A stretch of DNA of 55,747 nucleotides from Selenomonadales bacterium (lineage in GTDB: Bacteria; Bacillota; Negativicutes; Selenomonadales; Selenomonadaceae): positions 1 through 55,747 of the forward strand of contig CAAGHH010000010.1 in NCBI GenBank assembly GCA_900769615.1. Direction: 5' to 3'. A model generated the notes under the pieces. That model saw only the letters and a list, made by a program, of their open reading frames with translations. It made no database searches and was not told the DNA's origin. Made by a program: the position numbers and the translations under genes. Every line of letters begins with the position of its first letter. Within the stretch, counting starts at the first letter, position 1. Shown here in pieces: positions 16,685-25,153 of the stretch.

Positions 16685-18095
16685 AATTTTTCCCTTTCTC
16701 ACCAAAAGGACTATAAGTGTCTGCAACTGCAAAATTTGGCAAAATACGTGCGGTTAAAAATATCATTAACTCTGATTCAGAGCTGCTACGCTTTAAATTG
16801 CGAAAAAATGCACCCAAAACTGGCAGTTTGCTAAGAAATGGCACCTTGCTCATCGTTCTTGATTCTTCACTTCCTATAAGACCACCTATTACCATAGTCT
16901 CCCCATCCCGCAAACGTACAATTGTATCCGCACTGCGCTTTTGAAACCGATAGGCTTTAATATCTTCCACATAAAGTGGCGAGCTAACCTCTGTATGCAC
17001 CTCAGCGGTAACATAACCATCAGCATTAACTCTAGGCTTACATTTTAAAATAATACCTGCCTGACGATAAGTTAACGTGGTAGTAGTAGCCTTTTCATTT
17101 ATAGTTTGCGTCGGTACAGGCACTTCTCCGCCAATATTTATAACCGCATCCTGACCTTGCACTGTGGTAATGTTGGGACGAGCCAATACCTTGGCTTTGC
17201 CATCAGATACCAAAGCATTCAGCTTAGCTGCAAAATAAAATTCAAAAGGATTACCTTCTGGACCATGACCAAACTGAATAATTCCTGGAATTGATTCATC
17301 ACTACGCCAATGCCGCTCGATATTATCCTCCCGGCGCTCATTTTTCTTGCCTTCATTACGGTAACTTATCTTGCGCTCAGGATATTGAGGCAGCTTTGAC
17401 CATTCCCATTCTATACCTAGATTTTTCGAAGCATCCTTGGATAACGCCAATACCTTAGCTTCTAATGAAACTTGTTTCGCTGGTACATCTAATTTTTCTA
17501 ACAGCTCAGTTACTAACCTCGCTTCACGTTCATTACCGTAAAATATTAACGAATTGGTAGCAGTATCTGTTATAACCCGATAAAAATTATTTGCCTTTTG
17601 CCTAGCAGTAACAGCACTATTGTCCTCATTATTGACTGTACCCTTAACTACGTCATGTTTATTATTCGACAAATTATTGCTAAATCCTTCCTTACCAATA
17701 CATAAAGTTACTGCTTCCTCTATATTATGCAAATCCGCATATTTAATATTATACACATATACTTTTTGCCAAAGGACTGCTTTAGCTGCCTCGGCAACAA
17801 TATAAGTATTCGCCACTTTGGTAAGCACTAATCCTTGACTATCAATCAGCAACTGCAATATTTTTTCTGGTTCCGCACAGAGATTTACAGTAACATAGCC
17901 ATTGACTTTATCATCTATAATTATGTTAAAATTGCCGCTTTTAGCAACCGATAGCAATACCGTTCTTATATTGCCACCAGTAACCTGCATTCTCATTGGC
18001 TCAGCATTTACTATATTATTACTGCTTAACCACATGCTGCCTAATATCATTATTATCATATAAATTATTTGCTTGCCCATAGCTTTGCTGTTCAT
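16656..18095 (-). CDS. Secretin (PilQ/GspD-like outer-membrane channel)
   Basis: 479-residue exported protein predicted to form the outer-membrane pore of a type IV pilus or type II secretion-like machine. A signal peptide ends near residue 31 (NNIVNA). An STN domain follows at about 35-85 (MQVTGGNIRTVLLSVA), then one N1-type domain at about 110-225 (VYVYNIKYADLHNIEEA). The secretin barrel domain spans about 228-465 and carries RDGETMVIGGLIG and VPFLSKLPVLGAFF. It lacks AMIN repeats and a lipobox, so it is shorter than classical PilQ. Its ATG overlaps the preceding stop as ATGA. Other machine components (ATPase, platform, pilin) are absent here. Confidence 0.88.
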   Translation of the reverse strand: MNSKAMGKQIIYMIIMILGSMWLSSNNIVNAEPMRMQVTGGNIRTVLLSVAKSGNFNIIIDDKVNGYVTVNLCAEPEKILQLLIDSQGLVLTKVANTYIVAEAAKAVLWQKVYVYNIKYADLHNIEEAVTLCIGKEGFSNNLSNNKHDVVKGTVNNEDNSAVTARQKANNFYRVITDTATNSLIFYGNEREARLVTELLEKLDVPAKQVSLEAKVLALSKDASKNLGIEWEWSKLPQYPERKISYRNEGKKNERREDNIERHWRSDESIPGIIQFGHGPEGNPFEFYFAAKLNALVSDGKAKVLARPNITTVQGQDAVINIGGEVPVPTQTINEKATTTTLTYRQAGIILKCKPRVNADGYVTAEVHTEVSSPLYVEDIKAYRFQKRSADTIVRLRDGETMVIGGLIGSEESRTMSKVPFLSKLPVLGAFFRNLKRSSSESELMIFLTARILPNFAVADTYSPFGEKGKNYGNKDIDSR

Positions 18096-18658
18096 ACGCC
18101 ACCATTACTTTCTGTACCAGCTAAATTCAGCTTTTTATAATTACCATCTTTTTCTAATAAGGCATAATTATCACCTATTTGTTTTATATTCCAACCAGCT
18201 AAACAATCATTTTCTTTCACTAATAATGATTGTCCCTTTTGCTGCACAATAATCATTCGTCCTTGCTCGCTTTCGATTATGCCATTTAATTGCCACGAAA
18301 TTTCTGTAACCTCCGGCAAAGTTGGTAATTTTTCCATTTTCTTATCAGCTTTTATTGCCAATTTTTGAGCAGCCTTTTTTTCATTGCCTACTGGCTTTTC
18401 CTGTTTAGCACGGTCCTGCTTCAATTCATGCGCCAAAGAAAATGGATTTTTTATTAAGTTATGCTCATTAGCTAATTTTATCCCCGCAATAGCTATAGGT
18501 TCTTCTATATTTTCTGCCGTTTTAGCCAATGTTTCTGCACTCATATAGTTTTCGTCAGAATTGTTGTTATTATCAGTAAATTCACGGCAAAATACAACCA
18601 CCAATATAAAAAACAATATGCCTAATGGCAATGCCAATTGTCTTTTTTCTGTCAGCAT
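18092..18658 (-). CDS. Membrane-anchored PilP/GspC-like protein
   Basis: 188-residue protein with one N-terminal transmembrane helix (ALPLGILFFILVVVF), a Lys/Glu-rich linker and a C-terminal domain from about residue 120. The pattern SWQLNGIIESEQGRMIIVQ, then GQSLLV, CLAGWNIKQI and ALLEKDG, resembles the HR domain of GspC/PilP, which touches the periplasmic N-domains of a secretin. ATG 18658 is chosen because AAAGG lies 8 bases upstream; a GTG at 18667 is possible but overlaps that site. Coupling to the secretin gene supports the assignment, which rests on pattern and context rather than strong identity. Confidence 0.65.
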   Translation of the reverse strand: MLTEKRQLALPLGILFFILVVVFCREFTDNNNNSDENYMSAETLAKTAENIEEPIAIAGIKLANEHNLIKNPFSLAHELKQDRAKQEKPVGNEKKAAQKLAIKADKKMEKLPTLPEVTEISWQLNGIIESEQGRMIIVQQKGQSLLVKENDCLAGWNIKQIGDNYALLEKDGNYKKLNLAGTESNGGV

Positions 18659-18754
18659 AGTGCGCACCTTTCCGTTATCTGTTTTTGTTGTATGGACTCT
18701 GCTTTAAGTATAAGACTTTTTTTATTAAATGTACACTAGTAAAATAATATTTAA

Positions 18755-18796
18755 TAAAAAAAACTCTGCAAGCTTTTACTTACAGAGTTTTTTATT
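18755..18796 (-). terminator. Terminator after pgi
   Basis: Stem with AACTCTG/CAGAGTT and an inner AAG/CTT, followed by a T-run on the minus strand. Confidence 0.88.
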
Positions 18797-18807
18797 AATA
18801 TTATAAA

Positions 18808-20268
18808 TTATTTTTGATTCATTGCTTTGCGCTCAGCCAATTTAGGTCCCATAATGCGTTTATAAGACTCAACGCCTGGCTGATTGAAAGCATCAACATC
18901 AGCTAATTCGCCTTCATAAGCAACCGACATAGCTAACATGTACAAAAGCTCACCTAAATGATACGGCGTAAGCTCTGGCAGAGTAAAGCAAGCATTATAA
19001 CGCTTATTCGAAGCCAAAGCATCAGCATTTGACTGACGGGCAACTTCTAAAGCCTGTCCCATAGTAACTCCTGAAATATCAGCTAACTTCTTAGCCTCAG
19101 GGAATACATTTGGAATCTCAATGTCCGACTGCCAATTTTCCAAACGAATAAACTGAACTACTTTATTGAGCTTGCCTTCCTGATGCTGCTGCGTCTGCGA
19201 ATGCATATCCGTCGTACCAACAGCTACGAGCGGTGTACGACCATAGCATACTTCCTTGCCTTCCTTGTTAAACTGCTTGCCTAATGATTCAGCTAATAAC
19301 TGAATATACCATTCGGAAACAGATTTTAGATAATCACCATAAGGCATCATTACTTCTATATCACGACCATGCTTCTCTGAAGCTGCAAATTTTAAAGCAG
19401 CATTAAGCATTGCCGGGTTCTGCCACATGTCATCATTCTGACAAGCCTTATCCATATCCTTAGCACCATCAAGGAATGCCTTGATATCAAAACCAATACA
19501 AGCAGCCAGCGTAAGACCAACCTCACAGAAAATCGAGAAACGTCCGCCAACTCCATCAGGAACAGCGTACTGCGGCCAGCCCTTTTCGATAGCCAATTTC
19601 TTTAAGAGCGTCTGATTTTCCATATTTGGATCAGTAACTGCTACAACTTCAACATCAATATCAGCAAATTTTTGCAGGGCATCATATATTACCATGAAAT
19701 TAGACATAGTATCGAGCGTCCCGCCGGATTTAGAAATAACCAGCAAAAGCACCTTTAAATTACGTTTTTCATGCGATTTGGTAACCTTAGCTGAATTTTC
19801 CAGGTAATGAATGATATCACCAGTACGACGCGGGTCAATATTGTTACCACTGAATAAAACCTTTGGGAAGCCGTTGCGTTCTTCTTTGGGCAACATATTC
19901 CAAAATTCACCGCAATGAACATCAAACAGGACTTTATCACCAAGGTAGGAACCGCCAATGCCCAGTGATACCACTACATCAACATTATCCTTTACATGAT
20001 CGGTAAGCTCCTGCAAGTGCTTCATTGAGCTCGGACTGTTCAAATGACCTTCCTCGATATACGGCAATTCACTAAACAAAACCTTTTCTGGTTCGCCATC
20101 TTTAGATAAATGTGCGCGAATAAATCCCTTTTCCCGCATAACCTTCATTGCTTCATGAGCTTTTTTGAGATCTTCCTCATATGATTTCAGATCGGCATCA
20201 GTTACCTTACCTTCACCATAAAGATTATCATAATCAAAGGTAAAACCGGATTTCAATTTCAAACTCAT
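18808..20268 (-). CDS. pgi: Glucose-6-phosphate isomerase
   Basis: Interconverts glucose 6-phosphate and fructose 6-phosphate. 486 residues with the sugar-phosphate-binding VVVSLGIGGSYLGDK, VISKSGGTLDTMSNF, the VGGRFSIFCEVGL signature and the QQHQEGKLNK region. ATG 20268 follows GAGGAG somewhat far upstream (about 12 bases), and no better start is visible. It has its own promoter and terminator. The neighbouring upstream gene is a phosphohexomutase, so the pair feeds hexose phosphates to glycolysis and envelope sugars. Confidence 0.95.
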   Translation of the reverse strand: MSLKLKSGFTFDYDNLYGEGKVTDADLKSYEEDLKKAHEAMKVMREKGFIRAHLSKDGEPEKVLFSELPYIEEGHLNSPSSMKHLQELTDHVKDNVDVVVSLGIGGSYLGDKVLFDVHCGEFWNMLPKEERNGFPKVLFSGNNIDPRRTGDIIHYLENSAKVTKSHEKRNLKVLLLVISKSGGTLDTMSNFMVIYDALQKFADIDVEVVAVTDPNMENQTLLKKLAIEKGWPQYAVPDGVGGRFSIFCEVGLTLAACIGFDIKAFLDGAKDMDKACQNDDMWQNPAMLNAALKFAASEKHGRDIEVMMPYGDYLKSVSEWYIQLLAESLGKQFNKEGKEVCYGRTPLVAVGTTDMHSQTQQHQEGKLNKVVQFIRLENWQSDIEIPNVFPEAKKLADISGVTMGQALEVARQSNADALASNKRYNACFTLPELTPYHLGELLYMLAMSVAYEGELADVDAFNQPGVESYKRIMGPKLAERKAMNQK

Positions 20269-20355
20269 AACTGGTCAACACTCCTCTTTCTCATAGCTGC
20301 ACTGTCCAAAAAAGGACACAATCATACAAATTTATATATGATTTCATACATAAAT

Positions 20356-20384
20356 ATTATATCATGCATCCTTTTTACTGTGAA
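20356..20384 (-). promoter_or_regulatory. Promoter of pgi, with a leader hairpin
   Basis: On the minus strand TTCACA (complement of 20379-20384) and TATAAT (complement of 20356-20361) are 17 bases apart. The leader contains a small TGTCC/GGACA hairpin at 20303-20318 with an A-only loop; its role is unknown. Confidence 0.6.
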
Positions 20385-20445
20385 GAATCATTTAGTAGTG
20401 ATTTTATGCCACATTCATTATTATTCTTTTGCTTTTGTTATTTAA

Positions 20446-21798
20446 TTAACGACGTATCTCCGCCAAAAGTTCAGCTGTCTTTTCCTGACAGAGTTTTTCA
20501 TCCTGACGCGTCTCAACATTCAACCGAATGACCGGTTCCGTGTTAGATTTACGCAAATTAAAGCGCCAATTATCAAATTCAACCGAAAGACCATCAACTT
20601 TAGTAACTTTGCCCTTAGCGCCATAATCCTTTTCAATGCGATCGAGAACTTCCTGCGCATCAGCTACTTTGCTGTTGATTTCGCCAGAAATTGGATAACG
20701 CTCCATGCGCTCTTTCATCAACTCAGACAAGCTCTTGCCATCAGCCTGAGACAACAATTCAAGCACTAAAAGCCAAGGAATCATGCCACTGTCACAGTAC
20801 GAAAAATCGCGGAAATAATGATGAGCACTCATCTCACCACCATAGATAGCATTCACCTGACGCATTTTATCTTTGATAAAGGCATGTCCGCTCTTGCACA
20901 TAACGGCTTCGCCGCCCAGCTCATCAGCAATTTCAATCGTATTCCAAATAAGACGCGGATCATAGATAACTTTAGCTCCAGGATTCTTTTTAAGGAATGC
21001 CTGCGCCAAGAATCCCACCATGTAATAACCTTCAATGAACCCGCCATTTTCATCAAAGAGGAAGCAGCGGTCAAAATCGCCATCCCAAGCCACACCGACA
21101 TCAGCACCGGTTTCACGAACAACTTTAGCAGTTGACTCACGGTTTTCCTGCAATATAGGATTTGGTACTCCATTAGGGAAGTTGCCATCCGGAATATTAT
21201 TTACCTTGACAATATCAAATGGCAAATGCTTTTCCAGCGCATTGATGATAGGACCAGCTGCGCCGTTACCAGTGTTAGCTACTACCTTGAAGGGTTTTAA
21301 TTTCTTTACATCAACATAGGAGAGTATATGCTCTACATAGTCCTCTAAAATATCAATTTTCTCAACTTTGCCCGTAGCAGCCGTTTCCGTAAATTCACCT
21401 TCCATAACCGCTTTTTCCAGCTCTTTTAAGCCAGTATCACTAGAAATAGGGCGTGATTCTTTACGTACAAATTTCATGCCGTTATATTCTTTAGGATTAT
21501 GGCTAGCCGTAATCATGATACCGCCATCGAGCTTTAAATGCGCTGTCGTGAAATAAATCATCTCCGTACCACATTCGCCAATATCAACCACATCACAACC
21601 GCTCTCAGTCAAACCTTTGACCAGCGCGTCGCGAATAGCTGGTCCTGACAGACGAATATCATGACCAACAGCTACTTTCTTAGCTGCAAACAGTCCTGGG
21701 AATGAACGCCCTATACGATACGCTAATTCCTCATTAACATCCTCCGGATAAATACCGCGAATATCGTAAGCGCCAAATCCCTTATTGCTAATCTTCAT
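20446..21798 (-). CDS. Phosphomannomutase/phosphoglucomutase
   Basis: 450-residue alpha-D-phosphohexomutase that moves phosphate between C1 and C6 of hexoses, feeding nucleotide-sugar synthesis. It begins with FGAYDIRGIYPEDVNEELAY, has the phosphoserine loop in TASHNPKEYNGMKF, the magnesium loop WDGDFDRCF, the sugar loop GGEMSAHHYFRD, and the phosphate loop RKSNTEPVIRLNVE. This layout matches ManB/AlgC-type enzymes with dual mannose/glucose activity. ATG 21798 follows AGGGGTG; an upstream in-frame start at 21831 has none. Exact sugar preference is inferred. Confidence 0.9.
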   Translation of the reverse strand: MKISNKGFGAYDIRGIYPEDVNEELAYRIGRSFPGLFAAKKVAVGHDIRLSGPAIRDALVKGLTESGCDVVDIGECGTEMIYFTTAHLKLDGGIMITASHNPKEYNGMKFVRKESRPISSDTGLKELEKAVMEGEFTETAATGKVEKIDILEDYVEHILSYVDVKKLKPFKVVANTGNGAAGPIINALEKHLPFDIVKVNNIPDGNFPNGVPNPILQENRESTAKVVRETGADVGVAWDGDFDRCFLFDENGGFIEGYYMVGFLAQAFLKKNPGAKVIYDPRLIWNTIEIADELGGEAVMCKSGHAFIKDKMRQVNAIYGGEMSAHHYFRDFSYCDSGMIPWLLVLELLSQADGKSLSELMKERMERYPISGEINSKVADAQEVLDRIEKDYGAKGKVTKVDGLSVEFDNWRFNLRKSNTEPVIRLNVETRQDEKLCQEKTAELLAEIRR

Positions 21799-21927
21799 AA
21801 AAAACACCCCTATCACAATATCTGTTCCCATGGGAGAGCATAACTCCCGCTTTACTACAAATATTCTCGATAGAGGTTTAAAAATCCTGTTTATTTCAAG
21901 GAAAAATACTTTTCATAAAAAATTTAT

Positions 21928-23274
21928 TTAAATTGCTAGCTTATTTTTATGACGAAAGGTACGGCGCGTCCACCAGTACGCTATTGCTAATGGTACACAA
22001 GAGCCGAGCCAAGCCATTGGATTAGCTAAACATGCCCCCAAATACCCTAAGCTTTGGCATAAAAATATCGCCGCCGCACCGCGCATGATTAGCTCCATTA
22101 TGCCGGCAATGGTTGGCACTACACTTTGACCTAAACCTTGCAGCGTATAACGGAATATAAATAACAATGACAAAATCCAGTAACAAACACCATTTACCCA
22201 CAAATATTCCTGTCCAAATGCGATAACCTGCTCTTGACCATCACCGACAAAAAGATACATAATATCTGAACCTAAAGCAATTAGCAATATTCCAGCTGCT
22301 ATACTAAAAGCCACGGACATATAACTGCATTTGCGCACACCCTCAGCAATGCGTTCATACTGCTGCGCACCATAGTTTTGCGCGGTATAAGCTGCCATCG
22401 CAAGACCAAATGACATCATCGGCATCATTGCAATTGATTCTACCTTTTGCGCCGCGGCATAAGCAGCAATGGCTATCGGACCTAAATTATTAAGCGCTGC
22501 TTGCAATATAATAGCACCGATAGCAATTATTGATGCCTGAAATCCCATCGGCAAGCCAATCCGCAAATGCTCCATTAATAATTTACGGCTTACCCTCCAG
22601 TCATCACGAACAGTATGCAGGGCCGGAACTTTTTTGCGAATATAAATATAGCAAATTACATTGCCTATGAACTGCGCCACGATAGTTGCTAATGCTGCTC
22701 CCGGTATTCCCCATTCTAAAATCAAAATAGCTACTGGCTCCAAAATGATATTTATAACCAAAGCTATCGCTAGTATTACCGTTGGCATCTTACTATCACC
22801 TAAAGCGCGTAAAATATTAGTTTGCAACTGTAAAAATACAAACATGATGATGCCGCCATAGATTATACTGATAAAATCAACCGCACCAGCAAAAATTTCC
22901 GCCGGAGTCTGCATCCAATGTAAAAATAACGGACAAAAAATAACCCCTACAAATGTCAAAATAACTGATTCCAGCAAAGATAAAATTACACAGGCAGCTA
23001 AACTTTGCCGAACACCTTTAGCATCTTTAGCCCCATAACGCTGTCCTGTATATATGGTTATACCAGTGGAAAAGCCTATGACAAAACCTAGCATTAAAAA
23101 CATCAGACTGCCAGTACAACCAACAGCTGCCAAAGCATCAACACCTAAAAATCGACCAACTATCAATGTATCTACCAGCGCATAAAGCTGCTGAAAAATA
23201 TTTCCCGCAATAAGTGGCAAGGTGAAAAACAAAATCAGCTTGGCTGGTTCTCCACTAGTTAAATTTTTTGTCAT
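21928..23274 (-). CDS. MATE-family multidrug/toxin exporter
   Basis: 448-residue inner-membrane protein with twelve predicted helices in two homologous halves (NorM/DinF fold). It opens with LTSGEPAKLILFFTLPLIAGNIFQQLYAL-type sequence (first 20 residues diagnostic) and has VDTLIVGRFLG and ALAAVGCTG, as in Firmicute MATE transporters driven by Na+ or H+. The ATG overlaps the stop of the ydcF-like gene (ATGA), so the two are translationally coupled. The exported substrate is unknown. Confidence 0.9.
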   Translation of the reverse strand: MTKNLTSGEPAKLILFFTLPLIAGNIFQQLYALVDTLIVGRFLGVDALAAVGCTGSLMFLMLGFVIGFSTGITIYTGQRYGAKDAKGVRQSLAACVILSLLESVILTFVGVIFCPLFLHWMQTPAEIFAGAVDFISIIYGGIIMFVFLQLQTNILRALGDSKMPTVILAIALVINIILEPVAILILEWGIPGAALATIVAQFIGNVICYIYIRKKVPALHTVRDDWRVSRKLLMEHLRIGLPMGFQASIIAIGAIILQAALNNLGPIAIAAYAAAQKVESIAMMPMMSFGLAMAAYTAQNYGAQQYERIAEGVRKCSYMSVAFSIAAGILLIALGSDIMYLFVGDGQEQVIAFGQEYLWVNGVCYWILSLLFIFRYTLQGLGQSVVPTIAGIMELIMRGAAAIFLCQSLGYLGACLANPMAWLGSCVPLAIAYWWTRRTFRHKNKLAI

Positions 23275-24029
23275 TCCAAATACCTCGTTACTAAAAATCT
23301 TAAAGTTTCCTGTAGTACTATTACATTATTTTCTAAAGCATCCGCCTGTGGCCTTAACTTCGTGTAATGAAATACCGGATGATGTGTTACCTGATAATCC
23401 GCCGGATATGGTACTACCGCTACCCCTTGCTTAGCAAAATTCAGCACCGAGCGCTTCATATGAAAGGCCGAGGTTACTAAAATTGGCTGACTAAGACCGT
23501 GTTCGTGCAAAATTTTCGTGGAAAAAATCGCATTCTGAGTTGTATTTATGCTTTTAGTCTCTATTAAAATCTTATCTTCAGGCACTCCTAATGATAACAA
23601 AATTCTTTTAGCAATCATCGCTTCCTGCCCTAAATCACTGTACACCTGCCCGCCAGAAAGTAAAATTGGCACATCCAGCTTTTGTTGCAGCCTGACTGTC
23701 GTTAATAATCTATTCGCAGGATACGAACACAAGGCTCCTTTTCCATCCACATCTGGACTATCGGCAATAGCACCGCCACCTAGCATAACAATCACATCGC
23801 CTTGCGGATTTTGCGGTGGATAATAAGCTTCTTCCAGCCATGCCATAGTTTTTTCAGCAATAAAACTCGTGCACAGCAAATAAAATACCGTTGTAACCGA
23901 CAATATTACCGCCGCTAATTTGCGTTCACGCCTTTTTTTCCACAAATACCATACTAAAACCAGCAGCATTATTATAAAAATTCCTGGTGGCAAAATCCAG
24001 CTAGCACCAAACTTTAAAAAATAAACCAT
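23271..24029 (-). CDS. YdcF/SanA-family (DUF218) membrane protein
   Basis: 252-residue protein with two N-terminal hydrophobic segments (about 8-30 and 38-58) and a DUF218 domain from about residue 77 (GDVIVMLGGGAIADS, ANRLLTTVRLQQ, LLSGGQVYSDLGQEA, ETKSINTTQNA, LVTSAFHMKRS). Members such as SanA and ElyC take part in envelope maintenance; the chemical function is not settled. The gene is coupled to the MATE exporter. Its promoter is divergent from the cupin gene, and a terminator-like hairpin lies in its leader. Confidence 0.82.
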   Translation of the reverse strand: MVYFLKFGASWILPPGIFIIMLLVLVWYLWKKRRERKLAAVILSVTTVFYLLCTSFIAEKTMAWLEEAYYPPQNPQGDVIVMLGGGAIADSPDVDGKGALCSYPANRLLTTVRLQQKLDVPILLSGGQVYSDLGQEAMIAKRILLSLGVPEDKILIETKSINTTQNAIFSTKILHEHGLSQPILVTSAFHMKRSVLNFAKQGVAVVPYPADYQVTHHPVFHYTKLRPQADALENNVIVLQETLRFLVTRYLE

Positions 24030-24095
24030 ATATTTTTATTTTTCCTCCCATGACCTATACTAACTTCAATTATTTTGTATATTGCAGATAGCAAT

Positions 24096-24133
24096 AAAAA
24101 AGCGCAAATTCCTTTGCCCAAAGGAATCCCCGC
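24096..24133 (-). terminator. Terminator-like hairpin in the leader of ydcF-MATE (possible attenuator)
   Basis: ATTCCTTT/AAAGGAAT 8-bp stem with a 4-base loop, extendable by GCG/CGC, then six T residues on the minus strand. It lies between the predicted start of transcription (near 24146) and the ydcF ATG at 24029. It would end a transcript of only about 50 nt unless read through. Confidence 0.55.
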
Positions 24134-24152
24134 ATCTTACTACATACCAATT

Positions 24153-24203
24153 AATATACAATACATTTTGCCGTTGGCAAAACTTTAACAATGGCGTTAT
24201 AAT
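24153..24203. promoter_or_regulatory. Divergent promoters sharing an operator-like palindrome
   Basis: Plus strand: TTGGCA at 24174-24179 and TATAAT at 24198-24203, spacer 18, for the cupin gene. Minus strand: TTGCCA (complement of 24175-24180) and TATATT (complement of 24153-24158), spacer 16, for ydcF-MATE. Both -35 boxes lie inside the perfect palindrome TTTTGCC-GTT-GGCAAAA at 24166-24182, so one bound protein would cover both promoters. Confidence 0.6.
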
Positions 24204-24250
24204 GTCATTGTAACAAAGAAAACTGAAAAAGAAAAGAAGGAGCGTTTTTT

Positions 24251-24595
24251 ATGTCATTTATTGAACCAAATCCTTTGCAGGCAACAAACAAAGCTGATGG
24301 CAACGGCACCATCACCATCGTAAAGCTTTTAACACCAGCTGAACTTGATGGCAAATGCGATATGTATGCCAAAGTTATTATTCCGCCACTTTGTTCTATC
24401 GGCGTCCATGAACATCATGGCAACACCGAAACTTACCATATTCTCAGTGGCACCGCCATCTATAATGATAACGGCAAAGAAGTTACTATCGGTGCTGGCA
24501 CAACCACCTTCTGTCCTGATGGTGAAAAGCACGGTATTGCTAATGCTTCTAAAACCGAAGATCTTGTTTTCATGGCTCTGATAATAAAAAAATAA
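24251..24595 (+). CDS. Small cupin-domain protein
   Basis: 114-residue single-domain cupin. Motif 1 is visible as GVHEHHGNTETYHILSG (metal-binding His, His and Glu) and motif 2 as FCPDGEKHGIANAS (His). It would bind one metal in the beta-barrel. Ligand or reaction is unknown; many such proteins are sugar-phosphate isomerases, dioxygenases or sensors. AAGGAG precedes ATG 24251. It is transcribed divergently from ydcF-MATE through the shared palindrome and is followed by a terminator. Confidence 0.85.
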   Translation: MSFIEPNPLQATNKADGNGTITIVKLLTPAELDGKCDMYAKVIIPPLCSIGVHEHHGNTETYHILSGTAIYNDNGKEVTIGAGTTTFCPDGEKHGIANASKTEDLVFMALIIKK

Positions 24596-24601
24596 ACTAG
24601 C

Positions 24602-24643
24602 AAAAAGGGAACTTGACCACTAATATGATCAAATTCCCTTTTT
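24602..24643. terminator. Bidirectional terminator between the cupin gene and ilvN
   Basis: AAAAAGGGAA/TTCCCTTTTT with an inner TTGA/TCAA pairing. A- and T-runs flank the stem, serving both convergent units. Confidence 0.85.
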
Positions 24644-24649
24644 AGTTAC

Positions 24650-25153
24650 TTACATTTTTTTTACAGGCACAGCTCCACGCGATAGCGCTATAGCACCAGT
24701 ACGTGCTATTTCCAGTATTTCATACTCGGATAATACTTCAATAATACCATCAATCTTGCTTTGCGAACCAGTCAATTCAACTACCACGTCATCAGGTCCG
24801 ACATCTACTATCTTGGCTCTAAATATATCAACAATATTTATAATATCAGCCCGATTATTGCGATCAGCCTTGACCTTTATCATCACCAGCTCACGCTCAA
24901 TTGATTCCACTTTACTCAAATTAACTATTTTTATCACATCAATTAGTTTTGATAATTGCGTGACAACCTGATCTAACTCATTAGCTGATTCAACTGAAAC
25001 GACAATGTTGATACGGGTTATATCAGCTTCCTCAGTATAACCTGCGGATATACTCTCAATATTAAACGCTCGTCGGCTGATAAGGCCTGATACATGGGTA
25101 AGTACACCTGGTTTATTATCGACCAGAACGGCTAGCAAATATTTCTTCATCAT
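24650..25153 (-). CDS. ilvN: Acetolactate synthase regulatory (small) subunit
   Basis: 167-residue regulatory subunit (IlvN/IlvH type) that activates the catalytic subunit and gives valine feedback. The N-terminal ACT domain reads LVDNKPGVLTHVSGLISRR and FNIESISAGYTE, and a C-terminal regulatory domain follows from about residue 80. The start overlaps the ilvB stop by one base (TAATG), with GGGAGG upstream. Two adjacent ATG codons (25153, 25150) are possible starts. Confidence 0.94.
   Translation of the reverse strand: MMKKYLLAVLVDNKPGVLTHVSGLISRRAFNIESISAGYTEEADITRINIVVSVESANELDQVVTQLSKLIDVIKIVNLSKVESIERELVMIKVKADRNNRADIINIVDIFRAKIVDVGPDDVVVELTGSQSKIDGIIEVLSEYEILEIARTGAIALSRGAVPVKKM

Noticed and set aside
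20303..20318. TGTCC/GGACA hairpin in the pgi leader as a riboswitch
   Set aside because: Only a 5-bp stem with a 6-base A loop; too small for a ligand-binding RNA and no expression platform is visible.
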